Source of the DNA: Bacteroidota bacterium
GTDB taxonomy: Bacteria; Bacteroidota; Bacteroidia; Cytophagales; Cytophagaceae
NCBI GenBank assembly: GCA_023428135.1
Contig: JAEYZG010000005.1
Location: 62,001-126,000, forward strand
DNA length: 64,000 nucleotides
Reading direction: 5' to 3'
Positions 9,170 to 18,639 of the stretch are shown here, piece after piece. Below the pieces are notes generated by a model. That model made no database searches. It had not been told where the DNA came from and saw nothing but the letters and a program-made list of their open reading frames with translations. Every line of letters begins with the position of its first letter. The stretch's first letter is position 1. A program made the translations under genes and the position numbers.

Positions 9170-9958
9170 ATGCAAATGGTGGATTTTAAAAACTTATCAG
9201 TAACAGAAAAAGACGGAATACTTCATATAACTATCAGCCGGGTGGAGAAAATGAATGCTTTGAACCACAAAACCCTGGAAGAACTGAAAGTAGCAATTCA
9301 GATAGCCTATGATGAAGACAGCATTAAAGGCGTAATCCTTACAGGTGCCGGAGAAAAGGCATTTGTGGCTGGAGCCGACATCAAGGAAATATCAGAAGTA
9401 CCGGAAGTTAACGCCCGAAAATTTTCCGAATACGGTCAGGAAATTTTTGATGCATTTGAAAAGTGTCCTAAACCGGTTATTGCTGCTGTTAATGGATTTG
9501 CCCTTGGTGGAGGCTGCGAACTAGCGATGGCATGTCATATCCGAATAGCATCTGATAATGCCAAATTCGGCCTTCCGGAAGTTACTCTTGGCATTCTTCC
9601 GGGATATGGAGGCACACAGCGACTTCCTCAACTGGTAGGAAAAGGAAAAGCATTCGAATTGATTATGACAGGTGACATGATATCTGCTCAGGATGCACTT
9701 GCTATCGGGCTGGTGAATCACGTTACCGACAAAGATCAGCTTATACCAAAATGTCTTGAGATTCTGAAGAAAATCTCAACTAAGGCCCCAATTGCCATTG
9801 CTCAGGTTGTAGAATGCATCAATGCCGCTTATTCAAAAGAAGAAGACGGATATCAGACAGAAGCTAATTCATTCGGAATCTGCTGTAAATCGGAAGATTT
9901 TCGTGAAGGTACTTCAGCATTTCTTGATAAAAGGAAACCAGAATTTAAGGGAAAATAA
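9170..9958 (+). CDS. Enoyl-CoA hydratase/isomerase (crotonase family)
   Basis: 262 residues, the normal length of short-chain enoyl-CoA hydratase. Oxyanion-hole and catalytic regions are present: AFVAGADIKEI, NGFALGGGCELAMACH, and GLPEVTLGILPGYGGTQRLP, including both Glu positions expected of a hydratase. It adds water to trans-2-enoyl-CoA in beta-oxidation or related acyl-CoA pathways. ATG at 9170; an in-frame ATG two codons later is an equally possible start. No other fatty-acid degradation gene is nearby, so its pathway is not fixed by context. Confidence 0.92.
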   Translation: MQMVDFKNLSVTEKDGILHITISRVEKMNALNHKTLEELKVAIQIAYDEDSIKGVILTGAGEKAFVAGADIKEISEVPEVNARKFSEYGQEIFDAFEKCPKPVIAAVNGFALGGGCELAMACHIRIASDNAKFGLPEVTLGILPGYGGTQRLPQLVGKGKAFELIMTGDMISAQDALAIGLVNHVTDKDQLIPKCLEILKKISTKAPIAIAQVVECINAAYSKEEDGYQTEANSFGICCKSEDFREGTSAFLDKRKPEFKGK

Positions 9959-10009
9959 AAAATTTCAGAATTATCCTGATCCAGCAATCTTTTTAATACA
10001 GTATTATAA

Positions 10010-10033
10010 TGAGGGTTTTAAAACCCTTTTTTA
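10010..10033 (+). terminator. Hairpin with T-run between enoyl-CoA hydratase and flippase genes
   Basis: AGGGTTTT (10012-10019) is followed directly by AAAACCCT and five further T residues. It probably ends the enoyl-CoA hydratase transcript. It lies only a few bases before the flippase ATG, so it could also shape that gene's leader. Confidence 0.55.
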
Positions 10034-10036
10034 ATT

Positions 10037-11539
10037 ATGTCACTTCTCAAAAAATTAGCGGGGCAAACAGCTCTTTATGGCTTAAGCAGTATTCTTGGAA
10101 GGGCAATCAATTTTCTGCTCGTCCCTTTTTATACTGCAGTTTTGGCTCCTGTTCAGTTCGGAACCATAACCGAGCTTTATGCCTATGTAGCTTTCTTCAA
10201 CATACTTTATCTGTATGGTATGGAAACTGCTTATTTCCGGTTTGCAACCAAAGAAAATCTCAGTGAAGAAACGGTTTTTAACCAGTCCGAAACTTCATTG
10301 ATTTTCTCAAGTCTCCTGTTCAGTGGTGCCATTCTTCTGCTTTCACCCGTCATTGCAACTGGTCTGGATTACCGTGGTCATTCATCTTACTTCATCCTTC
10401 TTGGAACTATTCTAGCCATAGATTCCATAGTGGCAATTCCATTCGCCAGATTAAGACTTCAAAACAAAGCGGGAGTATTTGCAACGGCCAAATTGTTCAA
10501 CATACTGGTAAATGTTGGCTTTAACATATTTTTCCTTGTTTTCTGCAAAAAAATAGCTGCAGGAGAACAGTTTCCTTCATTGAAACCATTGGCTCAATCG
10601 ATATACTCTGAAAAGTATATAGTAGAATATATCCTGATTTCAAACCTTATAGCAAGTTTTCTTACTATCTTCTTTTTACTAAAAACATTCAAAGGCTTCA
10701 AAATAAATTTTAACTGGGAAAGGCTTAAACCCATGCTTGTATATTCCATCCCGATGTTATTCATCGGCCTAGCAGGAATGGTTGATGAAATGCTAAGCAG
10801 GATCATACTTAAATATGTTTTGCCGGAAGGCTTTTATCCGAATAGAACCAATCTTGAAGCTCTGGGAATTTTTGGCGCTTGTTACAGGCTTTCAATGTTT
10901 ATGACCCTGGCAGTGCAATCCTTCAGGTATGCTTCAGATCCATTCTTTTTCTCTCAGGCCAAAGATAAAAACGCACCTGAACTCTTTGCGACTGTAATGA
11001 AGTGGTTTGTAATAGCATGCGCATTCCTTTATGTAGTTGTCAGCTGTAATCTTTCTCTTTTTGAAAAAATATTGAGAGGAGAAATATTTAGAGAAGGTAT
11101 ACTCGTAGTACCTGTGCTCCTGATGGCAAATCTGTTTCTTGGAATATATTACAACTTATCTATTTGGTATAAACTGACAGACAAGACTCAGCTTGGCACT
11201 ATAATAAGCGTACTGGGAGCTGCTATTACAATCATAGCAAATATTATTCTGATACCTTTTTTCGGATATATGGGCAGTGCAGTCACCACATTAATATGTT
11301 ATTTCATTATGTCTGCAGTAAGCTATTTATGGGGCAAAAAGTATTTTCCCGTACCTTATAATATAGGTTCTGCATTATTTTATCTAACCTTTGCTGTTAT
11401 TTTAAGTATACTAGCTCTCAGTTATCCATTCGGGAAAGGTAGTATTATGAGCTACGGTTTTCAGGTGATTCTGCTTGGGACATATCTATTTGTGGTATTT
11501 TTGATCGAAAGAAAGCAAATGAATTTTAAAGCATCATAA
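10037..11539 (+). CDS. Polysaccharide flippase (Wzx/MATE-like, MOP superfamily)
   Basis: 500 residues with about 12-14 hydrophobic segments; the N-terminus LAGQTALYGLSSILGRAI and YTAVLAPVQFGTITE are typical of the oligosaccharide flippase family. Such proteins move undecaprenyl-linked sugar units across the inner membrane. A nucleotide-sugar transferase gene lies two genes downstream, but no glycosyltransferase cluster surrounds it, so the exported glycan is unknown. ATG start, only a few bases after a hairpin. Confidence 0.87.
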   Translation: MSLLKKLAGQTALYGLSSILGRAINFLLVPFYTAVLAPVQFGTITELYAYVAFFNILYLYGMETAYFRFATKENLSEETVFNQSETSLIFSSLLFSGAILLLSPVIATGLDYRGHSSYFILLGTILAIDSIVAIPFARLRLQNKAGVFATAKLFNILVNVGFNIFFLVFCKKIAAGEQFPSLKPLAQSIYSEKYIVEYILISNLIASFLTIFFLLKTFKGFKINFNWERLKPMLVYSIPMLFIGLAGMVDEMLSRIILKYVLPEGFYPNRTNLEALGIFGACYRLSMFMTLAVQSFRYASDPFFFSQAKDKNAPELFATVMKWFVIACAFLYVVVSCNLSLFEKILRGEIFREGILVVPVLLMANLFLGIYYNLSIWYKLTDKTQLGTIISVLGAAITIIANIILIPFFGYMGSAVTTLICYFIMSAVSYLWGKKYFPVPYNIGSALFYLTFAVILSILALSYPFGKGSIMSYGFQVILLGTYLFVVFLIERKQMNFKAS

Positions 11540-11573
11540 TTTTTGTATTTTTACCCGACTTATATAATTGAAA

Positions 11574-12008
11574 ATGCAGGTAAGAATCATAAATAATTCC
11601 AGACACGAACTTCCATCATATCAGACAGAAGGTTCTGCAGGCATGGATTTGCGGGCAGATCTTGACGCACCGGTTTTGTTAAAACCAATGGAACGGGCTT
11701 TGATTTCTACAAAATTATTTATTGAACTCCCTTTGGGCTATGAAGCACAGATAAGACCCAGAAGTGGCCTTGCTTTTAAAAACGGAATTACTGTTCTTAA
11801 TTCTCCTGGCACAATAGATTCCGATTACAGAGGAGAAATTAAAGTCCTATTGGTTAATCTTTCCATGGAAGAATTTCTGATTAATGACGGTGAAAGAATT
11901 GCACAAATGATAATAAGTAAATATGAACAAATTAACTGGTTACCTGTTAAGGAGCTAGCCAATTCCCAAAGGGCGGCAGGCGGATTCGGCAGTACCGGAA
12001 CCAGATAA
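11574..12008 (+). CDS. dut: dUTP diphosphatase
   Basis: 144 residues from the ATG at 11574; a TTG two codons earlier is less likely. All trimeric dUTPase motifs are visible: AGMDLRAD, RPRSGLA, NSPGTIDSDYRGEIKV, RIAQM and the C-terminal GGFGSTG that closes over the active site. It hydrolyses dUTP to dUMP and pyrophosphate, keeping uracil out of DNA and feeding dTMP synthesis. 34 bases after the flippase gene. Confidence 0.96.
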   Translation: MQVRIINNSRHELPSYQTEGSAGMDLRADLDAPVLLKPMERALISTKLFIELPLGYEAQIRPRSGLAFKNGITVLNSPGTIDSDYRGEIKVLLVNLSMEEFLINDGERIAQMIISKYEQINWLPVKELANSQRAAGGFGSTGTR

Positions 12009-12065
12009 TTTTCAGAGATATTTTGATTAATCCTTAACTATAATAACCTTAACTAATTTTTAAGT

Positions 12066-13070
12066 ATGAAGATAATTATTCCAATGGCGGGAATGGGCAA
12101 GAGAATGCGCCCTCATACCTTAACTGTTCCAAAACCACTTATCCCGATCGCTGGCAAGCCTATTGTGCAGAGACTTGTAGAGGATATTGCAAAAGTTTGC
12201 GGAACAAAAGTAGACGAAGTAGCATTCATTATTGGTAACTTTGGAAAAGAAGTAGAAAAAAAACTGATGGAAATTGCTGCATCAGTTGGAGCAAAAGGAA
12301 GCATTTACTATCAGGAAGAAGCATTGGGTACTGCTCATGCAATACTTTGTGCCAAAGAAGCATTAAAAGGAAATCTTGTGGTAGCATTTGCAGATACGCT
12401 TTTTAAAGCAGATTTTAAACTTGACACTTCTTCTGAAGGCATTATCTGGGTACAAAAAGTTGAAGATCCAAAACCATTTGGAGTAGTAACACTGAACGAG
12501 AAAGAGGAAATTACTAAATTTGTAGAAAAACCAGAGACATTCGTTTCAGATCTTGCAATTATCGGTATTTACTATTTCAAAGACGGAGAATATCTTTCAA
12601 AAGAACTTCAGTACCTTATCGACAATAATATCAAGGATAAAGGTGAGTATCAACTTACCAATGCACTTGATAATATGAAAAACAAAGGGACTAAATTTAA
12701 ACCAGGAAAAGTTACTGAGTGGCTTGATTGCGGAAACAAAGATTCTACAGTTCAGACCAACGAAAGATACCTGGATTATATTAAAGATCAGCAACTTGTT
12801 GCAAAGTCGGCCAAAATTACAAACTCTGTAATCATCCCTCCTTGTTACGTTGGTGAAAATGCCGAAATCAGCAATACTATCCTGGGACCATTCGTTTCTG
12901 TGGGAAATGGAACAAAAATTACTGATTCTGTGGTTAAAAAGTCTATAATCCAGGAAAAGGCTGTGGTTAAAAACGCAAACATCAACAATTCGATGCTTGG
13001 AAATTCTGCTACCTTTGAAGGAAAACTATCCGACCTGAGTGTTGGAGACTTCAATACCATTGTGCTTTAA
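12066..13070 (+). CDS. Sugar-phosphate nucleotidyltransferase with C-terminal left-handed beta-helix
   Basis: 334 residues. The N-terminal nucleotidyltransferase domain opens with IIPMAGMGKRMRPHT and VPKPLIPIAGKPIV (the G-x-G-x-R and Lys motifs). The C-terminal ~80 residues show hexapeptide-like repeats (AEISNTILGPFVSVG, TKITDSVVKKS) of a beta-helix. It resembles glucose-1-phosphate thymidylyl- or uridylyl-transferases; sugar and nucleotide cannot be decided from sequence. The TPR gene follows after 8 bases, so they are likely co-transcribed. Confidence 0.87.
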   Translation: MKIIIPMAGMGKRMRPHTLTVPKPLIPIAGKPIVQRLVEDIAKVCGTKVDEVAFIIGNFGKEVEKKLMEIAASVGAKGSIYYQEEALGTAHAILCAKEALKGNLVVAFADTLFKADFKLDTSSEGIIWVQKVEDPKPFGVVTLNEKEEITKFVEKPETFVSDLAIIGIYYFKDGEYLSKELQYLIDNNIKDKGEYQLTNALDNMKNKGTKFKPGKVTEWLDCGNKDSTVQTNERYLDYIKDQQLVAKSAKITNSVIIPPCYVGENAEISNTILGPFVSVGNGTKITDSVVKKSIIQEKAVVKNANINNSMLGNSATFEGKLSDLSVGDFNTIVL

Positions 13071-13078
13071 TATTATTT

Positions 13079-14794
13079 ATGAAAAGATTACTTGTTACTT
13101 TTGCAATACCATTTTTTCTATTTTACTTATTGTCTGTTCAAGAGGGTTTTAGCCAAAAAAAATCCAAAACCGACAAAAAGGAGAAATATCTGATTGCAGA
13201 AGGCTATTTTACTGAGGGCATGAAGCTATATGTTTTAAATAACTATGCTGATGCCCTCAGCAATTTTCAGAAAGCCTACGAAATAAATCCGGAAAACGCC
13301 GGCATCAACTATATGATGGGTAAGCTTGCGCTTCAGCAAGACAAATATCCTCAGGCCATCAGCTATGCTCAAAAAGCTTTAAAACAAGACCCTAAGAACA
13401 AATACTACTATCTTCTTTTAAGCGAAATCTATGAGAAAAAACAGGATTATCCTGAAGCTCTTAAAGTTATAAAAAAACTAGTGGCTGAAGTGCCGGACAC
13501 TGAAGACTATCTTTTTGACCTCGCAGCTTTATATCTATATACAAATAATGTTGAAGAGGCAATAAAAATATACGATAAAATTGAATCTCATTTTGGGAAA
13601 AATCCTGAAGTAAGTAAACAAAAACAACTCATTTTCCTGCAGGGAAATAAACTTAAAGAAGCTATTGCCGAGGGGGAAAGCCTGATCAAAGCATATCCTG
13701 AAGAAAGTGAATTTAAAATAAGACAGGCAGAGATTTTATACTCTAACAACAAAGAAAAGGAAGGTCTGGCAATATTAGAAACTCTTGTAAAAGAAGAGCC
13801 GGATAACGGATATGCCTGGATTGCCCTCGCAGAGTATTATAAAAATCAGGGGGAATATGACAAGTCTATTACAGCTTTGTCTAAAGCTTTTCTAAACCCT
13901 GAGGTTGAAATAAGCTCAAAAATAACCGTACTCGAAGATTTCAAAAAACTTTCAACAAATAAAATAGGCCAGGATCAGTTAATATCACTATGTGAAGATT
14001 TGAAGAAAGTACATCCTGCCGATGCTTCCGCATATGCTGCAAGCGGAGACGTTTATTTTATTGCAGGTAATAAAGAAAAAGCTCTTCTGAATTATACTCA
14101 ATCCAAAAATCTGAATCCAAATAACTTCAATCTTTGGAACCGGATACTGATGTTAGACTCTGACCTTAATCGCCGTGACAGTTTAATAAAACATTCAGAA
14201 CAGGCATTGGAAATATTCCCAAATCAGGCTATACTTTGGCTATACAATGGAGGCGCTCATCTAATGAAGAGCAACTACAGCAGAGCTATTGAAGCGCTGG
14301 AAGAGGGCAAAAAACTTTCATCATCAAACAATGACCTGAAACTTCAATTCCTTATGCAGTTGGGTGATGCTTACAATGGAGCAAAAGATTTTCAGAAATC
14401 CGATGACGCATATGAAGAAGTTCTGAAGTTTGATAGTAAAAACGCTCATGTACTGAACAACTACAGCTATTTTCTTTCCTTAAGAAAAGAAAAGCTCGAT
14501 CATGCAAAAAACCTGTGTGAAAGACTTATAAAAGAATATCCTTCTGAACCTACTTTTCTGGATACATTCGGTTGGGTATTATATATTCTGAAAGATTATC
14601 CAAATGCTAAAATTTATCTTGAAAAGGCAGCTCTGAATTCTATTAATGGTACTATTTATGAGCACTATGGAGATGTACTCTACCAACTTGGAGATAAAGA
14701 TAAAGCATTAGAATATTGGCAAAAAGCCAAAGTAGCTGGTGAAACAAGCGAGTTTATTGATAAGAAAATAAGAGACAAAAAAATTTATGAATAA
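13079..14794 (+). CDS. Secreted TPR-repeat protein
   Basis: 571 residues: an N-terminal signal peptide ending near FSQ, then tetratricopeptide repeats nearly throughout (for example YADALSNFQKAYEINPENAG, YPQAISYAQKALKQDP, DYPNAKIYLEKAAL). About ten or more repeats make a scaffold-like superhelix, probably periplasmic. The stop overlaps the start of the DUF4292 lipoprotein gene by 8 bases, and the EnvC-like gene follows, so the three are translationally linked. Inference: an envelope-assembly scaffold; no enzyme motif is seen. Confidence 0.85.
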   Translation: MKRLLVTFAIPFFLFYLLSVQEGFSQKKSKTDKKEKYLIAEGYFTEGMKLYVLNNYADALSNFQKAYEINPENAGINYMMGKLALQQDKYPQAISYAQKALKQDPKNKYYYLLLSEIYEKKQDYPEALKVIKKLVAEVPDTEDYLFDLAALYLYTNNVEEAIKIYDKIESHFGKNPEVSKQKQLIFLQGNKLKEAIAEGESLIKAYPEESEFKIRQAEILYSNNKEKEGLAILETLVKEEPDNGYAWIALAEYYKNQGEYDKSITALSKAFLNPEVEISSKITVLEDFKKLSTNKIGQDQLISLCEDLKKVHPADASAYAASGDVYFIAGNKEKALLNYTQSKNLNPNNFNLWNRILMLDSDLNRRDSLIKHSEQALEIFPNQAILWLYNGGAHLMKSNYSRAIEALEEGKKLSSSNNDLKLQFLMQLGDAYNGAKDFQKSDDAYEEVLKFDSKNAHVLNNYSYFLSLRKEKLDHAKNLCERLIKEYPSEPTFLDTFGWVLYILKDYPNAKIYLEKAALNSINGTIYEHYGDVLYQLGDKDKALEYWQKAKVAGETSEFIDKKIRDKKIYE

Positions 14795-15554
14795 TATTAA
14801 AAGTCTCTTTTTCTTAATTGGCCTGACTTTAATATTCTCTTCCTGCAAAAAAAATCTGATCCCTACAACAGCTACACAGGAAGAAATAATTAACCTTACA
14901 GTTCAAGAAATCGACTATAATTATTTTTCTGGTAAGGCAAAGGTAGATTTTAAAGACAATGAACAGGATATTCATTTTACTGTAAATATCAGAATGAAGA
15001 AAGACAGCATTGTCTGGCTTTCCATTTCTCCTGCCCTTGGCATAGAAGCCGCCCGATGTCTTATTCTTAAAGATTCTGTCTATATGATTGACAGAATCAA
15101 CAATAAATATTCCTCTTTTGATTTATCTTTTTTAAGTCAGAAATTCAATGTTCCGATGGATCTTCCTACCATTCAATCACTTTTAGTAGGAAATATGCCT
15201 TTTAAAAGAGACCATCATGATAAAATCATAAAAAACACGGAAACAAGCACGTGCACGGTAGAACAACACAAAACCGACCTCATTGCTACTAACTTTATTT
15301 CGTTGGTTTCCATGGTTCTTCAAAAACTTGAGTTAACTGAAAAGGTAAATCATAACCATCTCATCATAAATTATGATAACTTTACACCGATAAATAATTA
15401 CAATTTCCCCAATAAGATTTCGGTCAATTTAAATTACAAGCAAGGTGGGACTGTTCTTCAAACTACAATCGACGCTAATTACACCAAAATTGAATTCCCT
15501 GAAAAAGAGCTCGGTTTCCCGTTTAACGTCCCTAAAAGATTTGAAAACCGTTAA
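14787..15554 (+). CDS. DUF4292-type lipoprotein
   Basis: 255 residues with a lipobox (LIFSSC, Cys about residue 20), so lipid-anchored. The rest is beta-rich, in the style of LolA/LolB-like lipoprotein-binding folds; DUF4292 proteins of Bacteroidetes have this length and sit beside a TPR gene and an M23-type gene. Function is not established. Overlaps its upstream neighbour by 8 bases and the EnvC-like gene by 14 bases, indicating tight coupling. Confidence 0.8.
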   Translation: MNNIKSLFFLIGLTLIFSSCKKNLIPTTATQEEIINLTVQEIDYNYFSGKAKVDFKDNEQDIHFTVNIRMKKDSIVWLSISPALGIEAARCLILKDSVYMIDRINNKYSSFDLSFLSQKFNVPMDLPTIQSLLVGNMPFKRDHHDKIIKNTETSTCTVEQHKTDLIATNFISLVSMVLQKLELTEKVNHNHLIINYDNFTPINNYNFPNKISVNLNYKQGGTVLQTTIDANYTKIEFPEKELGFPFNVPKRFENR

Positions 15555-16806
15555 TATTTTTTTACTCCTTCTATTTTCTTCATTCATTGCATTCGGACAA
15601 AAAAGTAAATCGCAGCTTGAAAAAGAAAAAGAGGAAAATCTAAGAAAAATTCAGGAAGCTCACAGGATTTTACAAGAGACTAAATCTAAAAAAGAGGCAA
15701 CACTCGGACAACTTTCTGCACTCAATCAGCAAATCAGTGCCAGAAACGCACTGATCAATGCTATTACAAAAGAAATTGAATTACTGGATCAGGACATCTA
15801 TGAAACCGAAGACTTTATTGCTGCCCTGGAAAACGATATTGAAGTATTAAAGGATGAGTATGCGGAAATGATTTACGCTGCTTCAAAAGTCAATAACTAT
15901 TATGATAAGCTGACATTTATTTTTGCCTCCGAATCATTTAATCAAATGCTTCAAAGAATAAAGTACTTCAGACAATATTCTGAAGCAAGAAAAAGTCAGG
16001 TTGAAGTTATAGAAAAAGTAAAAGCTTCTTTGGCAAAACAAAAAAGAAGACTCGTACAAAAGAAACGGGAAAAGCAGGCTCTTATTGAAAATAAAACTAC
16101 AGAAACAAGGAATCTGGAAGAGTTAAAAGTTCAGCAAAACGAAGTTGTAAAAGAATTAAGCAACAAGGAAAAAGAGCTCATTAAAGAACTTGAGGATAGA
16201 AAAAAATCTATCAGGAAACTTGAAAAACTCATTACTGACTTAATTAAGGAAGAAAGAGAAAAAGCAGAGCGAGAGGCTGCCAAAGCCGCCAAATCCGCAA
16301 AGGAGAAAGAGTCAAAAGAAAAAAATACCGGAAAGTCCAGTGGCAAAAACACTCCGGTTTCGCCAAACTTAACTCCTGAAGCAAATAATTTATCCAATTC
16401 TTTTGCAGGAAATATCGCTAAGCTGCCATGGCCTGTTGTTCATGGTAGTATCTCCCATCGTTTTGGGAAACAGCCACATCCGGTTTTGAAAGGGGTTTAT
16501 GTAGAAAATCTGGGTGTAGACATTCAAACCTTGAAAGATGAACAGGTTAGAAGTGTCTTCCGAGGAAAGGTTATAGCAGTAGCTGAAGTGCCGGGAATGA
16601 ATTATGTAGTAATGGTGCAGCATGGAGATTATTTCTCCGTTTATGCCAAACTAAAAACAGTACTGGTTAAAACCGGGCAGGAAATTGATGCTAAAACACC
16701 TCTGGGAAACATTTATACTGATAAGAATGATGTTTCCGAACTACAATTCCAGATCTGGAAAAACAATGAAAAATTAGATCCTGAAAAATGGCTTTATATT
16801 AAATAA
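15541..16806 (+). CDS. EnvC-like protein: long coiled coil plus catalytically degenerate LytM (M23) domain
   Basis: I place the start at TTG 15541, giving 421 residues with a good signal peptide (KTVNIFLLLLFSSFIAFGQ); the longer frame would run deep into the lipoprotein gene. Residues ~25-270 are almost continuous coiled coil. The last ~130 are a LytM fold, but zinc ligands are replaced: the first His is Asn (ENLGVDI; the Asp is kept), YAHL is YAKL, and LHFE is LQFQ. As with E. coli EnvC, it should activate an amidase rather than cut peptidoglycan (inference). Overlap with the lipoprotein gene suggests a shared complex. Confidence 0.87.
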   Translation: MKTVNIFLLLLFSSFIAFGQKSKSQLEKEKEENLRKIQEAHRILQETKSKKEATLGQLSALNQQISARNALINAITKEIELLDQDIYETEDFIAALENDIEVLKDEYAEMIYAASKVNNYYDKLTFIFASESFNQMLQRIKYFRQYSEARKSQVEVIEKVKASLAKQKRRLVQKKREKQALIENKTTETRNLEELKVQQNEVVKELSNKEKELIKELEDRKKSIRKLEKLITDLIKEEREKAEREAAKAAKSAKEKESKEKNTGKSSGKNTPVSPNLTPEANNLSNSFAGNIAKLPWPVVHGSISHRFGKQPHPVLKGVYVENLGVDIQTLKDEQVRSVFRGKVIAVAEVPGMNYVVMVQHGDYFSVYAKLKTVLVKTGQEIDAKTPLGNIYTDKNDVSELQFQIWKNNEKLDPEKWLYIK

Positions 16807-16919
16807 ATAAGGCGATTAAATTCTCCTGAGAAAAACCAGGCAATTTTATAATTAACTCATAAAAAGAACCTTACGAGGAAAGTTTTCCACATTTTGTCTC
16901 CAGACTTCAGGAGCCGGGT

Positions 16920-16950
16920 TTTGCGGCCTGCAGTTTATTACCTATCTTTG
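16920..16950 (+). promoter_or_regulatory. Bacteroidetes-type promoter of tatA-gatA-mltD
   Basis: TTTG (16920-16923), 19 bases, TATCTTTG (16943-16950): a full match to TTTG/TAnnTTTG at the preferred spacing. The box ends 36 bases before the tatA ATG. Confidence 0.75.
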
Positions 16951-16986
16951 TAACAAATTATCAAATTATTATAAATAATTAAGACA

Positions 16987-17193
16987 ATGGCATATTCATC
17001 AATATTATTGTTTCTTCCAAATATGGGTGGCTGGGAAGTATTCCTTATCCTTACCGTAGTTATTTTATTGTTTGGTGCTAAAAAAATCCCAGAACTTGCA
17101 AGAGGAGTAGGAAAAGGTATCAGAGAGTTTAAAGATGCCACTAAAGAAATCAAAAGCGAAATCGAAGAAGGCGCAAAAGAGGATAAAAAATAA
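16987..17193 (+). CDS. tatA: Sec-independent translocase subunit TatA/E
   Basis: 68 residues: one transmembrane helix (WEVFLILTVVILLFGAKKIP) with the FGxxKxPE hinge, an amphipathic helix (ARGVGKGIREFKDA) and a charged tail; the usual TatA layout. The 12 residues before Trp are somewhat longer than average. TatA polymerises to pass folded proteins across the inner membrane; TatC is not in the window. It has its own strong promoter and is followed by gatA after 20 bases. Confidence 0.93.
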   Translation: MAYSSILLFLPNMGGWEVFLILTVVILLFGAKKIPELARGVGKGIREFKDATKEIKSEIEEGAKEDKK

Positions 17194-17202
17194 CCAATAA
17201 TT

Positions 17203-17216
17203 AGGGAGGGGAATTG
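17203..17216 (+). promoter_or_regulatory. Strong Shine-Dalgarno sequence fixing a TTG start for gatA
   Basis: AGGGAGGGG lies 4-5 bases before TTG 17214. Purine-rich Shine-Dalgarno sites of this strength are rare elsewhere in the window, and no ATG lies nearby in frame, so this decides the start. Confidence 0.7.
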
Positions 17217-18638
17217 AAAAGATATAATTCTTTAGAAGAAGTACGTTCAGACCTTAACAAAGGACTGATTTCATGCAGATCGCTTACAGAATATTACTTA
17301 GATAATATCAGGAAAAAAGCTCACCTAAATGCTTATCTGGAAGTTTACGAGACAGAAGCACTAGCCAAAGCAAGCGAAGTTGATCAGAAAATAAAAGAAG
17401 GCAAAGCAGGGAAACTTGCAGGAATGGTCATTGGAATAAAAGATGTTCTGTGTCATAGAAATCATGGACTTCAGGCTTCCAGTAAAATTCTGTCCGGATT
17501 TATTTCTCAGTTTAACGGAACTGCGGTTCAAAGAATTATTGATGAGGATGCAATAATCATTGGAAGGCAAAATTGTGATGAGTTTGCAATGGGGTCTTCC
17601 AATGAAAATTCTGCATTCGGTCCCTCTTTAAATGAAGCAGACACCACCAGAGTACCCGGAGGATCTTCAGGCGGATCTGCGGTGGCAGTGCAGGCAGACC
17701 TTTGTCTTGCATCACTGGGATCTGATACTGGAGGTTCTGTTAGGCAACCTGCTGCTTTCTGCGGTATCTATGGATTAAAACCTACTTATTCCCGTATCTC
17801 CAGATACGGTCTTATTGCCTATTCATCTTCTTTCGACACCATAGGTATCATCTCAAGATCAGTAGAAGATGCAGCTCTTTTACTTGAAATCATGGCTGGT
17901 GCCGATAATTTTGACAGTACAGTTTCACATAAGGAAGTTCCTGCTTATTCCAAGTCGCTCGACTTTGGTAAAAAAGTAAAGATCGGGTATTTAAAGGAAT
18001 CCGTCGAAAGTCCTGGAGTACACGAAGACATCCGTAAAAAAACTCAGGACATATTAACTTCCCTTGAAAAAGAAGGACATACAGTAAAACCAGTTGAATT
18101 TTCTTTGCTGGAATACATACTTCCTACCTATTACATCCTTACAACAGCAGAAGCAAGTTCCAACCTTTCCAGATACGATGGCGTAAAATACGGATACAGA
18201 AGTTCTGAAGCTACTGATTTGCAAAGCCTCTATAAAAAGACAAGGTCAGAAGCCTTCGGAGCAGAAGTAAAGAGAAGAATCATGCTTGGAACTTTTGTCC
18301 TTAGTGCAGGTTATTATGATGCGTACTATACCAAAGCGCAAAAGGTCAGAAGACTGATCAAGGAACAAACTGAAAAAATACTTTCAGATGTTGACTTTCT
18401 GGTTATACCAACTACTCCTACAACAGCGTTTAAGATAGGAGAGAAAACAGAAGATCCCATCTCAATGTATCTCGCCGACGTATTTACCGTTCAAGCGAAC
18501 CTCTCAGGAATTCCTGCAATCTCAGTGCCTGCCGGAAACGACAGTCAAGGCTTGCCGATCGGTATTCAGATCATGACAAAAGCATTTGAAGAAAGCAGCT
18601 TACTAGCCTTCTCCAAATACTTAACTAGCAAAAATTAA
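17214..18638 (+). CDS. gatA: Aspartyl/glutamyl-tRNA amidotransferase subunit A
   Basis: 474 residues of the amidase-signature family. Catalytic Ser-cisSer-Lys: Lys in GIKDVL, Ser pair in GGSSGGSAVAV and GSDTGGSVRQP, followed by CGIYGLKPTYSRISRYG, which is characteristic of GatA rather than generic amidases. With GatB and GatC it converts mischarged Glu-tRNA(Gln) or Asp-tRNA(Asn). gatB and gatC are not within the window. TTG start with a strong ribosome site; between tatA and the transglycosylase gene (1-base gap) in one likely operon. Confidence 0.93.
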   Translation: MKRYNSLEEVRSDLNKGLISCRSLTEYYLDNIRKKAHLNAYLEVYETEALAKASEVDQKIKEGKAGKLAGMVIGIKDVLCHRNHGLQASSKILSGFISQFNGTAVQRIIDEDAIIIGRQNCDEFAMGSSNENSAFGPSLNEADTTRVPGGSSGGSAVAVQADLCLASLGSDTGGSVRQPAAFCGIYGLKPTYSRISRYGLIAYSSSFDTIGIISRSVEDAALLLEIMAGADNFDSTVSHKEVPAYSKSLDFGKKVKIGYLKESVESPGVHEDIRKKTQDILTSLEKEGHTVKPVEFSLLEYILPTYYILTTAEASSNLSRYDGVKYGYRSSEATDLQSLYKKTRSEAFGAEVKRRIMLGTFVLSAGYYDAYYTKAQKVRRLIKEQTEKILSDVDFLVIPTTPTTAFKIGEKTEDPISMYLADVFTVQANLSGIPAISVPAGNDSQGLPIGIQIMTKAFEESSLLAFSKYLTSKN

Positions 18639-18639
18639 T

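Noticed and set aside
10009..10266. 85-codon ORF overlapping the flippase start
   Set aside because: Shifted frame of the flippase gene; no domain and it includes the terminator hairpin.
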